5,256 nt of DNA from Pedobacter schmidteae (GTDB taxonomy: Bacteria > Bacteroidota > Bacteroidia > Sphingobacteriales > Sphingobacteriaceae). The translations under genes were made by a program, and so were the position numbers. The notes under the pieces were generated by a model that was not told the origin of the DNA, did no database searches, and saw only the letters and a list, made by a program, of their open reading frames with translations. This document shows positions 1 to 5,256 of this stretch, in pieces (position 1 is the first letter of the stretch; each line of letters opens with the position of its first letter). The stretch is from contig CAMDQV010000164.1 of NCBI GenBank assembly GCA_945906015.1, forward strand, positions 1 through 5,256. Reading direction: 5' to 3'.

Positions 1-1287
1 AAGTTTGATCATTTCAGACTCTTTGACTTCCGACTTATCAAAATCAAAAAGGATGACAATAGTTGATATATCTATCAGATCAGGCTTTAAGTTAACCTGT
101 ACCTGAACAGCAGGAGGTGAGATTGCTGATGCTGTTTTTGGTGATACAGGTTTCTTAGCAGGGTCTGCAGGCTTTTCAACGGGCAAAGGTTCTTTCGCAG
201 TCTGAGTAACATTCTGAGTTTGCAAAGCAGGTTTTGACACTTTCTTTTTATAGGCTTCAGGCAAAATCTCTTGCAGCTTTTTACCTTGCAGGATCAGGTT
301 TGGATCAATCACTTTGCTCAGATCTGGATATTCAGTAAAACCAGGTTGCTGAACATCCTTTTTAGAAGATAGACTTCGATCCTCAATAAATACACCTGAA
401 TCATAAATATTGTCAGCAACATCAGCAAGAATGATCTTTAAGCGATATTTTTTATACGGCGTAACATAAGCTTGAGCAATAAGCTTATTAGTAATTCCAT
501 CATAGCGAAGATTACGGTATAAATTCGGATCCAATGTTTTCATCAGCTCAGCATCTGGCTGAATTACAACCTGATCACCTGCCACTGTTCTGAAAACTGT
601 AAAAATAGACCCGATTCTACGTAATGCTTTACCAAGAAGAGTGCCCTGATAGATTGATTTCAATGGCTCCTGCCTGTTGATAGTAACCTGTTTGTACAGG
701 TTATTATCAATGAAATGCGCAGAATTGGTCTTGAAATTAACAGTATTAATACTGACAGGAACTTGAGTACCCGGAATTAATGCAATATTTTCGGAAGTGC
801 TACCATCTGAAATAATGAAAGCAAAAACATCATTATAAGGTGAGTCAACATATTCGGGATATTCATCCGAACCAAATTGATAATTAAACTGAATACTATT
901 ATCCAAAGGGACAAAATCAAACTCAATACTACATATATCGTACAATTTCCCCTTAACTATTCCCGCCAGATCATGGTCTGCCTCAGGCTTCATCACATTT
1001 CCAAAAGTTGAGCTCTGATTATGAGAATTATTATAACCGGCAATATTATAGGAGTTTCCCGACGACAAGATTAATCCCTTTTGTAGTTGCAGTACATTCC
1101 CCTTACTTGTAAAAGATAAAGTAGAGAGGGGGTAACCTTTGACCTTAATATTGCCTACTACTACGCCCTGCCCGGCAAAATTATTTTTAACCCATTCATC
1201 TACCTTGATGGAAGACAATCTGATCTGAGCATGGCTAATTTCAACAAATAGCAAAAAAGAAAAGAGGAGATATACATATTTTTTCAT
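1..1287 (-). CDS. Choice-of-anchor L domain protein with C-terminal OmpA-like domain (partial, C-terminus outside window)
   Basis: This is an exported envelope protein of which 429 codons are visible; the frame is still open at base 1. It starts at ATG 1287-1285 with a type I signal peptide: MKK, a hydrophobic stretch to about residue 15, and probable cleavage after SHA (A20/Q21). Residues about 30-303 match the choice-of-anchor L domain: GLILSSGN at 71-78, IEFDFVP at 121-127, FGSDEYPEY at 138-146, DVFAFIISDG at 153-162, IPGTQVPVSINTVN at 171-184, YDGIT at 262-266, and a closing LADVADNIYDSGVFIED at 287-303. A linker rich in Pro, Lys, Ala and Gln follows (about 340-400). ILFDFDKSEV at 412-421 is the usual opening strand of an OmpA-like peptidoglycan-binding domain, which would anchor the protein to the cell wall from the periplasm or outer membrane. 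The ligand of the choice-of-anchor L domain is unknown. The gene lies 69 bases after cdd with no promoter or terminator seen between them, so it may be read through from parE-cdd. The domain calls are from recall of family motifs, and the role is inferred. Confidence 0.85.
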   Translation of the reverse strand, partial: MKKYVYLLFSFLLFVEISHAQIRLSSIKVDEWVKNNFAGQGVVVGNIKVKGYPLSTLSFTSKGNVLQLQKGLILSSGNSYNIAGYNNSHNQSSTFGNVMKPEADHDLAGIVKGKLYDICSIEFDFVPLDNSIQFNYQFGSDEYPEYVDSPYNDVFAFIISDGSTSENIALIPGTQVPVSINTVNFKTNSAHFIDNNLYKQVTINRQEPLKSIYQGTLLGKALRRIGSIFTVFRTVAGDQVVIQPDAELMKTLDPNLYRNLRYDGITNKLIAQAYVTPYKKYRLKIILADVADNIYDSGVFIEDRSLSSKKDVQQPGFTEYPDLSKVIDPNLILQGKKLQEILPEAYKKKVSKPALQTQNVTQTAKEPLPVEKPADPAKKPVSPKTASAISPPAVQVQVNLKPDLIDISTIVILFDFDKSEVKESEMIKL

Positions 1288-1356
1288 CGTCAATTTATCT
1301 TTTGCGGGAGAGAGTTTCTTTTTAAAATACGCCCTTCTTTACTATACAATTTACGA

Positions 1357-1845
1357 TTATTTTTGCAGTCTTGTTTCTTCAAAAGCAAATGGAAGTAAAG
1401 TTTTTATTCCAGTTGTACGAATAATCGTTCCATTGAGGCAATAAAATAGAACGTTGATAGGATGAGATTGCTTTTTTTCATACTCTGCCATTACCTGAAG
1501 GCAGGCACCACAGGAAGTAACGGGTTCTTTTATTAAAAAATGATCTGTTTGGGCTGTGATGGCCATACTTAATATCTTATCATCCGGATAAGTTGTGCCT
1601 ATCATAAAAAGGGCGACACGCTCAGCACAAAGCCCTGAAGGATACGCCACATTTTCCTGATTGCTACCATAAACAATTTTACCGCTTTCCAACTGCACAG
1701 CAACCCCAACTCTGAAACCAGAATAAGGCGAATGAGAATTGCTCATTGCTTTTTTGGCCTCGATACAGAGAATCTGATCCTGGCTATTTAATTCATCCAG
1801 AGAATTATATTCATCAAAGGAAATAGAGATGTTTCTTTTTTGCAT
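1357..1845 (-). CDS. cdd: Cytidine deaminase
   Basis: Cytosolic zinc enzyme of pyrimidine salvage that hydrolytically deaminates cytidine and deoxycytidine to uridine and deoxyuridine. The 162-residue protein fits the small, usually homotetrameric CDA class. Visible motifs are SPYSGFRVGVA (39-49), the substrate-binding NxEN as N62-E64-N65, and the catalytic CAER at 73-76 with zinc ligand C73 and proton-shuttle E75. SCGAC at 111-115 supplies zinc ligands C112 and C115, and the typical C-terminal LLPFAF is at 150-155. All catalytic and zinc residues are present. Two flanking positions differ from the common PCGACRQ: Ser111 replaces Pro and Leu116 replaces Arg. The N-terminus (about 30 residues before the first motif) is longer than in Bacillus-type enzymes. 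The ATG lies 3 bases after the parE TGA, so the two genes are almost certainly co-transcribed and translation may be coupled. No separate promoter is seen. Confidence 0.95.
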   Translation of the reverse strand: MQKRNISISFDEYNSLDELNSQDQILCIEAKKAMSNSHSPYSGFRVGVAVQLESGKIVYGSNQENVAYPSGLCAERVALFMIGTTYPDDKILSMAITAQTDHFLIKEPVTSCGACLQVMAEYEKKQSHPINVLFYCLNGTIIRTTGIKTLLPFAFEETRLQK

Positions 1846-1848
1846 AGT

Positions 1849-3732
1849 TCAATCAGTTAACAATTCGGCCATAACTTCTTGAGGCTCTTCTTCGCCAACA
1901 AAATCAACCTCCACCCGAAGGTTTTTGATGATATGCTGCTGCCTGTCGGGAGTATTTTTACCCATATAATATTCCAGCAGATTCTTAATACTTTGTTCTT
2001 TAGACAGAATCACAGGATCTAGACGAATATCCTTACCTATAAATAACTCAAATTCTACAGGAGATATCTCTCCCAATCCTTTAAATCGCGTTATTTCAGG
2101 TTTATTACCTAATTTTCTGATAGCCCGCTGCCTTTCCTCATCACTATAACAATAAATAGTTTCCTTTTTATTGCGCACCCTAAAGAGTGGGGTTTGAAGA
2201 ATTGAAACATGTCCTGCCTTTACAAGATCAGGAAAGAACTGAAGAAAAAATGTCATCAGCAATAAGCGGATATGCATCCCATCCACGTCGGCATCGGTAG
2301 CAATCACAATGTTATTGTAGCGTAAATTATCAAGCCCGTCTTCAATATTCAGAGCATGCTGCAACAAGTTGAATTCCTCATTTTCATACACCACTTTCTT
2401 GGTTAGGCCGTAGCAGTTGAGAGGTTTTCCTTTTAAACTGAATACCGCCTGGGTCATCACATCACGCGATTTAGTTATGGAACCACTTGCTGAGTCTCCC
2501 TCCGTGATAAACAAGGTTGTATCTTGCTTACGCTCATGGTTATCTTCAAAATGTATCTTGCAGTCTCTTAATTTTTTATTGTGCAGAGATGCTTTTTTTG
2601 CCCGTTCATTGGCCAATTTTTTGATTCCGGCAATGTCTTTACGCTCACGTTCCGATTGAAGTATCCGCTTTAAAAGTGAATCGGCATCTGCAGGGTGCTT
2701 GTGTAAATAATCATCTAGCGCCTTCTTAATAAAATCATTAATAAAGGTACGTACCGAGGGGCCATCAGGAGCAATATTCTGTGAACCCAGCTTAGTTTTA
2801 GTTTGTGATTCAAACACAGGTTCCTGTACTCTGATTGATATAGCTGATACGATTGAAGCCCTGACATCCGAAGCATCGAACTCCTTTTTGTAAAATTCAC
2901 GAATTGTTTTAACTATTGCCTCCCTAAATGCCGCCTGATGCGTTCCTCCCTGAGTGGTATGCTGACCATTCACAAATGAATAATATTCCTCACCATATTG
3001 TTGCCCGTGGGTCATGGCAACTTCTATATCATCCCCAATGAGGTGGATGATCGGATAGCGAAGGGTCTCAGTATCAGTATTTCGCGTCAAAAGGTCGTAT
3101 AGTCCCCTTTCCGAGAAAAATTTAGTGCCATTAAAGTTAATCGTCAAACCTGAATTAAGGAACACATAGTTCCATATCATGCTTTCTACGAATTCGGGGA
3201 TATAGCGATAATTTCTAAAAATGGTTTCATCAGCGTAAAAAACTACTGCTGTTCCATTTCGCTGAGTAGTTTCAGTTTCAGGAAGATCATTGATGAGTAT
3301 GCCCTGTTCAAATTCCGCCTTTTTTGTACGTCCGTCACGGTATGACTGAACCATAAAATGAGATGACAAAGCGTTTACAGCCTTAGTGCCCACACCATTT
3401 AAACCCACTGACTTTTGGAATGCTTTTGAGTCGTATTTACCTCCAGTATTGATCTTGGAAACGCAATCAATCACTTTTCCAAGTGGAATTCCTCGGCCAT
3501 AATCACGTATAGAGACCTTTTTATCACTCACTATGATTTCGATGGTCTTGCCTGAACCCATCACGAATTCATCGATTGAGTTATCCAGTATTTCCTTTAG
3601 TAAAACATAGATACCATCGTCATAGGCCGATCCATCACCAAGCTTACCGATATACATCCCTGGCCGTAGCCTGATATGCTCTTTCCAGTCGAGAGAACGA
3701 ATACTATCATCACTATATTCTAATTCAGCCAT
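1849..3732 (-). CDS. parE: DNA topoisomerase IV subunit B (ParE)
   Basis: ATPase/TOPRIM subunit of topoisomerase IV, which with ParC separates linked daughter chromosomes and relaxes supercoils. The 627-residue protein is full length. The GHKL ATPase domain (about 1-230) has catalytic base E47 and Mg ligand N51 in EILDNSIDE, D77-x-G-x-G81, and the ATP-lid glycine run GLNGVGTKAVNALS (110-123). The transducer domain carries the QTK loop at 310-312, with K312 as the expected gamma-phosphate contact. The TOPRIM domain holds EGDSASGS (411-418), FSLKGKPLN (431-439) and DADVDG (480-485), giving metal ligands E411, D480 and D482. TRFKGLGEIS at 548-557 and SASGS in place of SAGGS favour ParE over GyrB, which usually has QRYKGLGEMN. 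The tail after about 612 is acidic. The gene follows a candidate promoter at 3772-3765 and leads into cdd. parC is not in the window, although parE and parC are often adjacent in bacteria. GyrB is the main alternative and is less likely. Confidence 0.94.
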   Translation of the reverse strand: MAELEYSDDSIRSLDWKEHIRLRPGMYIGKLGDGSAYDDGIYVLLKEILDNSIDEFVMGSGKTIEIIVSDKKVSIRDYGRGIPLGKVIDCVSKINTGGKYDSKAFQKSVGLNGVGTKAVNALSSHFMVQSYRDGRTKKAEFEQGILINDLPETETTQRNGTAVVFYADETIFRNYRYIPEFVESMIWNYVFLNSGLTINFNGTKFFSERGLYDLLTRNTDTETLRYPIIHLIGDDIEVAMTHGQQYGEEYYSFVNGQHTTQGGTHQAAFREAIVKTIREFYKKEFDASDVRASIVSAISIRVQEPVFESQTKTKLGSQNIAPDGPSVRTFINDFIKKALDDYLHKHPADADSLLKRILQSERERKDIAGIKKLANERAKKASLHNKKLRDCKIHFEDNHERKQDTTLFITEGDSASGSITKSRDVMTQAVFSLKGKPLNCYGLTKKVVYENEEFNLLQHALNIEDGLDNLRYNNIVIATDADVDGMHIRLLLMTFFLQFFPDLVKAGHVSILQTPLFRVRNKKETIYCYSDEERQRAIRKLGNKPEITRFKGLGEISPVEFELFIGKDIRLDPVILSKEQSIKNLLEYYMGKNTPDRQQHIIKNLRVEVDFVGEEEPQEVMAELLTD

Positions 3733-3764
3733 CTTTGTACCATTTATTTCAATTAAAGCAATTA

Positions 3765-3772
3765 CAAATTTA
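3765..3772 (-). promoter_or_regulatory. Candidate Bacteroidota -7 promoter element for parE-cdd
   Basis: The minus strand reads TAAATTTG, an exact match to the TAnnTTTG -7 box used by the Bacteroidota primary sigma factor. Its downstream end is 32 bases before the parE ATG, giving a leader of roughly 25-30 bases. I do not see a good -33 TTTG/TTG at the usual 17-23 base spacing; the nearest upstream TTG is about 32 bases away. The surrounding DNA is AT-rich, so a chance match is possible. Its position just after the upstream terminator and before the gene supports a promoter. Confidence 0.45.
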
Positions 3773-3825
3773 AAATTTAGATCTGCATACTGCCTGCATA
3801 GATTTCAACATTTAAACACCTTTTC

Positions 3826-3860
3826 AAACAAAAAGAGCCCTGATTAAAATCAAGGCTCTT
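3826..3860 (-). terminator. Rho-independent terminator of the desaturase gene
   Basis: Read on the minus strand, AAGAGCCTTGAT (3860-3849) pairs with ATCAGGGCTCTT (3844-3833) as a 12-bp stem with one G-U pair. The loop is 4 bases (3848-3845). Five consecutive U follow (3834-3830, the first two within the stem), then GUUU. The stem begins 20 bases after the desaturase TAA. The U-run exists only in the minus-strand direction, so it acts on the desaturase transcript and insulates parE from it. Confidence 0.9.
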
Positions 3861-3880
3861 AAAAATTGTATATCTGGTAT

Positions 3881-4609
3881 TTAAATTTTTCTAAGTCTGA
3901 TGATTCTAAGATGATGCATTAACTTAATTATAGGGTAAGATGGATCAAATTCATACCATTTTAATGCAAAATTTACATTATTTGGCTTTTTATGGTGGTT
4001 ATTCTGAAATAATTCACCCAGCATCAGAAAGTCTAATGGTAGGGAATTCTTACTATGATCATCATTGTCATAATTTGAATAACCGTATTTATGACCGCAC
4101 CAGTTCACTACTGCTCCATGAATTGGACCCATTAAAAAATTGATTGGTAGCAATAAGAACATCCACCAATATTCCGCAAATTGATTATAAAAAGTAATAT
4201 AAAACACGATAAATAATGAACGGGTGATCCATAGATCGCCGATACGATCGATCAAGGGCCAAGTTGGATAATTATCTCGAAATGCTTGCTCTGGTTCTAT
4301 TTTAAACCTCACATAATCCAAATAAATGTTTTTAGTCTGGATCATCATACCAATCACATCCTTAAAAAAATGCGGGGAATGAGGATCTTTCTCCGTATCG
4401 CTATAGGCATGATGCATACGGTGCATAATTGCATATGCACGCGGATTTAAAAAAGAAGAACCCTGTGCGAGGAATGTTGACATATAAAAAAATTTCTCCC
4501 AGAAAGAGCTCATTTTGAACATCTTATGAGAAGAATAGCGGTGAAGGAAAAATGTTTGAAAAAACAGGGACAAAAACCAATGACAAAGAAAGAAAATTAA
4601 AATAACCAT
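3881..4609 (-). CDS. Short membrane fatty acid / acyl-CoA desaturase
   Basis: Integral-membrane di-iron desaturase of the fatty acid desaturase superfamily, expected to insert a double bond into acyl chains (acyl-CoA or lipid-bound) and adjust membrane fluidity. The 242-residue protein has the three histidine boxes: HRYSSH (23-28, HxxxxH), HRMHH (63-67, HxxHH) and QNNHH (202-206). Additional conserved-looking histidines are H164, H173 and H185. Box 2 continues into AYSDTEKDPHSPH (68-80), typical of the delta-9 acyl-CoA desaturase group. Hydrophobic segments lie at about 2-22, 40-60 and 131-165. The third box starts with Gln where delta-9 enzymes usually have His. ATG 4609-4607 is the only reasonable start: the upstream frame meets TAA at 4633-4631 without another ATG. 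The protein is short for the superfamily, but similar short forms are common in Bacteroidota. Regiospecificity and electron donor cannot be read from the sequence. It has its own candidate promoter and a strong terminator, so it is probably monocistronic. Confidence 0.9.
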   Translation of the reverse strand: MVILIFFLCHWFLSLFFQTFFLHRYSSHKMFKMSSFWEKFFYMSTFLAQGSSFLNPRAYAIMHRMHHAYSDTEKDPHSPHFFKDVIGMMIQTKNIYLDYVRFKIEPEQAFRDNYPTWPLIDRIGDLWITRSLFIVFYITFYNQFAEYWWMFLLLPINFLMGPIHGAVVNWCGHKYGYSNYDNDDHSKNSLPLDFLMLGELFQNNHHKKPNNVNFALKWYEFDPSYPIIKLMHHLRIIRLRKI

Positions 4610-4649
4610 AATATAGATAGCGCTTTGTTTTTAAGCGTTCGAAAATAAA

Positions 4650-4657
4650 CAAATTTA
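4650..4657 (-). promoter_or_regulatory. Candidate Bacteroidota -7 promoter element for the desaturase gene
   Basis: TAAATTTG on the minus strand exactly matches TAnnTTTG and is identical to the element before parE. It ends 40 bases before the desaturase ATG, so the leader would be about 35 bases. About 20 bases upstream there is only ATTT, a poor match to the -33 TTTG box. The leader contains a small 5-bp inverted repeat (CGCTT at 4621-4625 and AAGCG at 4633-4637) that is too short to call a regulatory structure. Confidence 0.45.
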
Positions 4658-4703
4658 CTTTTTAAAAAATAGTAGAAATGTCATGTTATGCTGGCTCAAG
4701 ACA

Positions 4704-5204
4704 CTACCTGCCAAAATCGTCCTGCAGCCTTACAATGTCTGATTCATCTGATGGATTGGACACATCTGTATGCTGCCAGATCTCTGCAACCAGGCCCCAC
4801 TCATTTAAACCCACCAACCTGTGGCGCTCGCCCTGTTGTAAAACAATTCGATCTCCAGGATGATATGACCTCAATTCGGTTTCCTCATCTGTTAGACTTT
4901 TAACAACTCCAACTGTTCCCTGAATTACCTTCCAGATCTCGGCTCTGCGATGATGGAATTGCCAGGATAGACGCTTATTGGGAGATACGATCAAAAACTT
5001 AGGACTAAGTTTTCCTGAGATCTTTAATTCTCCGATTTCTATTCCGTCAAAATACGTGTTTGCAAATTTTTGTGCCTGATCTTCATCGATCACAAAAAAA
5101 CCACCCCAAGGGCGATTTAGATCTTGCTGAACAATATTAAAACCATTTTTTTGTAAACTTTGCTTTGCTTCAAGGAATATTCCTGCTTCTTGTGTTGAAT
5201 TCAT
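4704..5204 (-). CDS. Cupin protein related to the type II mannose-6-phosphate isomerase C-terminal domain
   Basis: Cytosolic single-domain cupin of 166 residues when started at ATG 5204-5202. An in-frame TTG three codons upstream (5213-5211) would give 169, but the ATG is the more likely start. In the 169-residue numbering, residues about 36-147 form the cupin barrel. The fold and family show in RLSWQFHHRRAEIWKVIQGT (81-100), which corresponds to the RLSLQxHHHRxEHWxVVxGT signature of type II phosphomannose isomerases, in the second cupin motif around GERHRL (128-133), and in the ending ESDIVRLQDDFGR (157-169), which parallels EDDIVRxEDDYGR of that family. No nucleotidyltransferase domain is attached. 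Similar stand-alone cupins in Bacteroidota are often named phosphoheptose or mannose-6-phosphate isomerase, but the substrate is unproven. Odd points: the usual three-histidine run is HHR (87-89), the His after E92 is Ile, and the Pro of the second motif is Gln. It ends 94 bases before the desaturase. Confidence 0.8.
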   Translation of the reverse strand: MNSTQEAGIFLEAKQSLQKNGFNIVQQDLNRPWGGFFVIDEDQAQKFANTYFDGIEIGELKISGKLSPKFLIVSPNKRLSWQFHHRRAEIWKVIQGTVGVVKSLTDEETELRSYHPGDRIVLQQGERHRLVGLNEWGLVAEIWQHTDVSNPSDESDIVRLQDDFGR

Positions 5205-5234
5205 TTCATGCAATAATAATTGTAATGCATGAAA
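5204..5234. repeat. 9-bp perfect inverted repeat across the cupin gene start
   Basis: TTTCATGCA (5204-5212) and TGCATGAAA (5226-5234) are exact reverse complements separated by 13 AT-rich bases. The gene-proximal arm begins at the first base of the cupin ATG codon. The repeat could be an operator for a dimeric regulator or an mRNA hairpin near the start codon; no regulator gene is visible in the window to connect to it. A chance occurrence in AT-rich DNA is possible. Confidence 0.4.
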
Positions 5235-5241
5235 AATGCAA
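5211..5241 (-). promoter_or_regulatory. Weak candidate promoter for the cupin gene
   Basis: On the minus strand TTG (5241-5239) is followed after 20 bases by TATTATTG (5218-5211), one mismatch from TAnnTTTG. The spacing suits a Bacteroidota -33/-7 pair. However, the -7 box ends only 6 bases before the ATG, so the transcript would be nearly leaderless. The true promoter may therefore lie outside the window. Confidence 0.2.
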
Positions 5242-5256
5242 TTCCATTATGTTTAT

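Noticed and set aside
1288..1356. Searched for a promoter or terminator between cdd and the choice-of-anchor L gene
   Set aside because: No TAnnTTTG match and no stable hairpin with a T-run was found; AAATTG-type near matches are not convincing in such AT-rich sequence.
2417..2659. Plus-strand open frame of 80 codons inside parE
   Set aside because: It lies antisense to the conserved TOPRIM and hinge region of parE, shows no recognisable motif, and is explained by the strong coding constraint on the opposite strand.
2715..2900. Minus-strand open frame of 61 codons in another frame of parE
   Set aside because: It overlaps fully conserved ParE sequence (the QTK loop region), and its translation has no recognisable domain.
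1849..3732. GyrB as the identity of the type IIA topoisomerase subunit
   Set aside because: TRFKGLGEIS and EGDSASGS match the ParE pattern in Bacteroidota rather than the QRYKGLGEMN and EGDSAGGS pattern of GyrB.
3940..4143. Plus-strand open frame of 67 codons opposite the desaturase gene
   Set aside because: It is antisense to the third histidine box region of the desaturase, with no family resemblance and no promoter of its own.
4679..4703. Possible terminator just after the cupin stop: TGTCTTG and CATGACA arms followed by a T-rich stretch
   Set aside because: The stem is only 7 pairs with an internal mismatch and an 11-base loop, and the T-rich stretch is interrupted, so it is too weak to call.
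4678..4903. Two plus-strand open frames opposite the cupin gene
   Set aside because: They overlap each other and the conserved cupin C-terminus; their translations look like antisense shadows.
4704..5213. TTG at 5213-5211 as the start of the cupin gene
   Set aside because: An ATG three codons downstream (5204-5202) is in frame, the extra residues carry no family signature, and no ribosome binding site supports the TTG.

Overview
The window reads as an ordinary chromosomal segment of a member of the Bacteroidota, most likely a Sphingobacteriales/Sphingobacteriaceae-type genome. I base this on four things. The type IIA topoisomerase subunit has the SASGS-type TOPRIM motif I associate with Bacteroidota ParE. 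The desaturase and the choice-of-anchor L protein are family types common in that phylum. Exact TAnnTTTG elements, the Bacteroidota -7 promoter box, precede two genes. No start codon has an obvious Shine-Dalgarno sequence. The DNA is AT-rich throughout. The genus cannot be decided from the sequence alone.

All five genes lie on the minus strand, so transcription runs from high to low coordinates. First is a small cupin protein (5204-4704) related to the C-terminal domain of type II mannose-6-phosphate isomerases. Next is a short membrane fatty acid/acyl-CoA desaturase (4609-3881) with its own candidate promoter, closed by a clear intrinsic terminator (3860-3826). A second transcription unit then starts from a candidate promoter near 3772-3765: DNA topoisomerase IV subunit B (parE, 3732-1849), cytidine deaminase (cdd, 1845-1357, only 3 bases after the parE stop), and after a 69-base gap an exported protein (1287 to beyond base 1). 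That last protein has an N-terminal choice-of-anchor L domain and the beginning of an OmpA-like peptidoglycan-binding domain.

The genes do not form an evident pathway. They cover sugar-phosphate metabolism (inferred), membrane lipid unsaturation, chromosome decatenation, pyrimidine salvage and cell-envelope anchoring. No gap between genes exceeds 300 bases. I see no RNA gene, mobile element, CRISPR array or phage gene. I do not find a new multi-gene system here. The points most worth a second look are the choice-of-anchor L/OmpA architecture, the altered metal motifs of the cupin and the desaturase, and a 9-bp inverted repeat at the cupin start codon.
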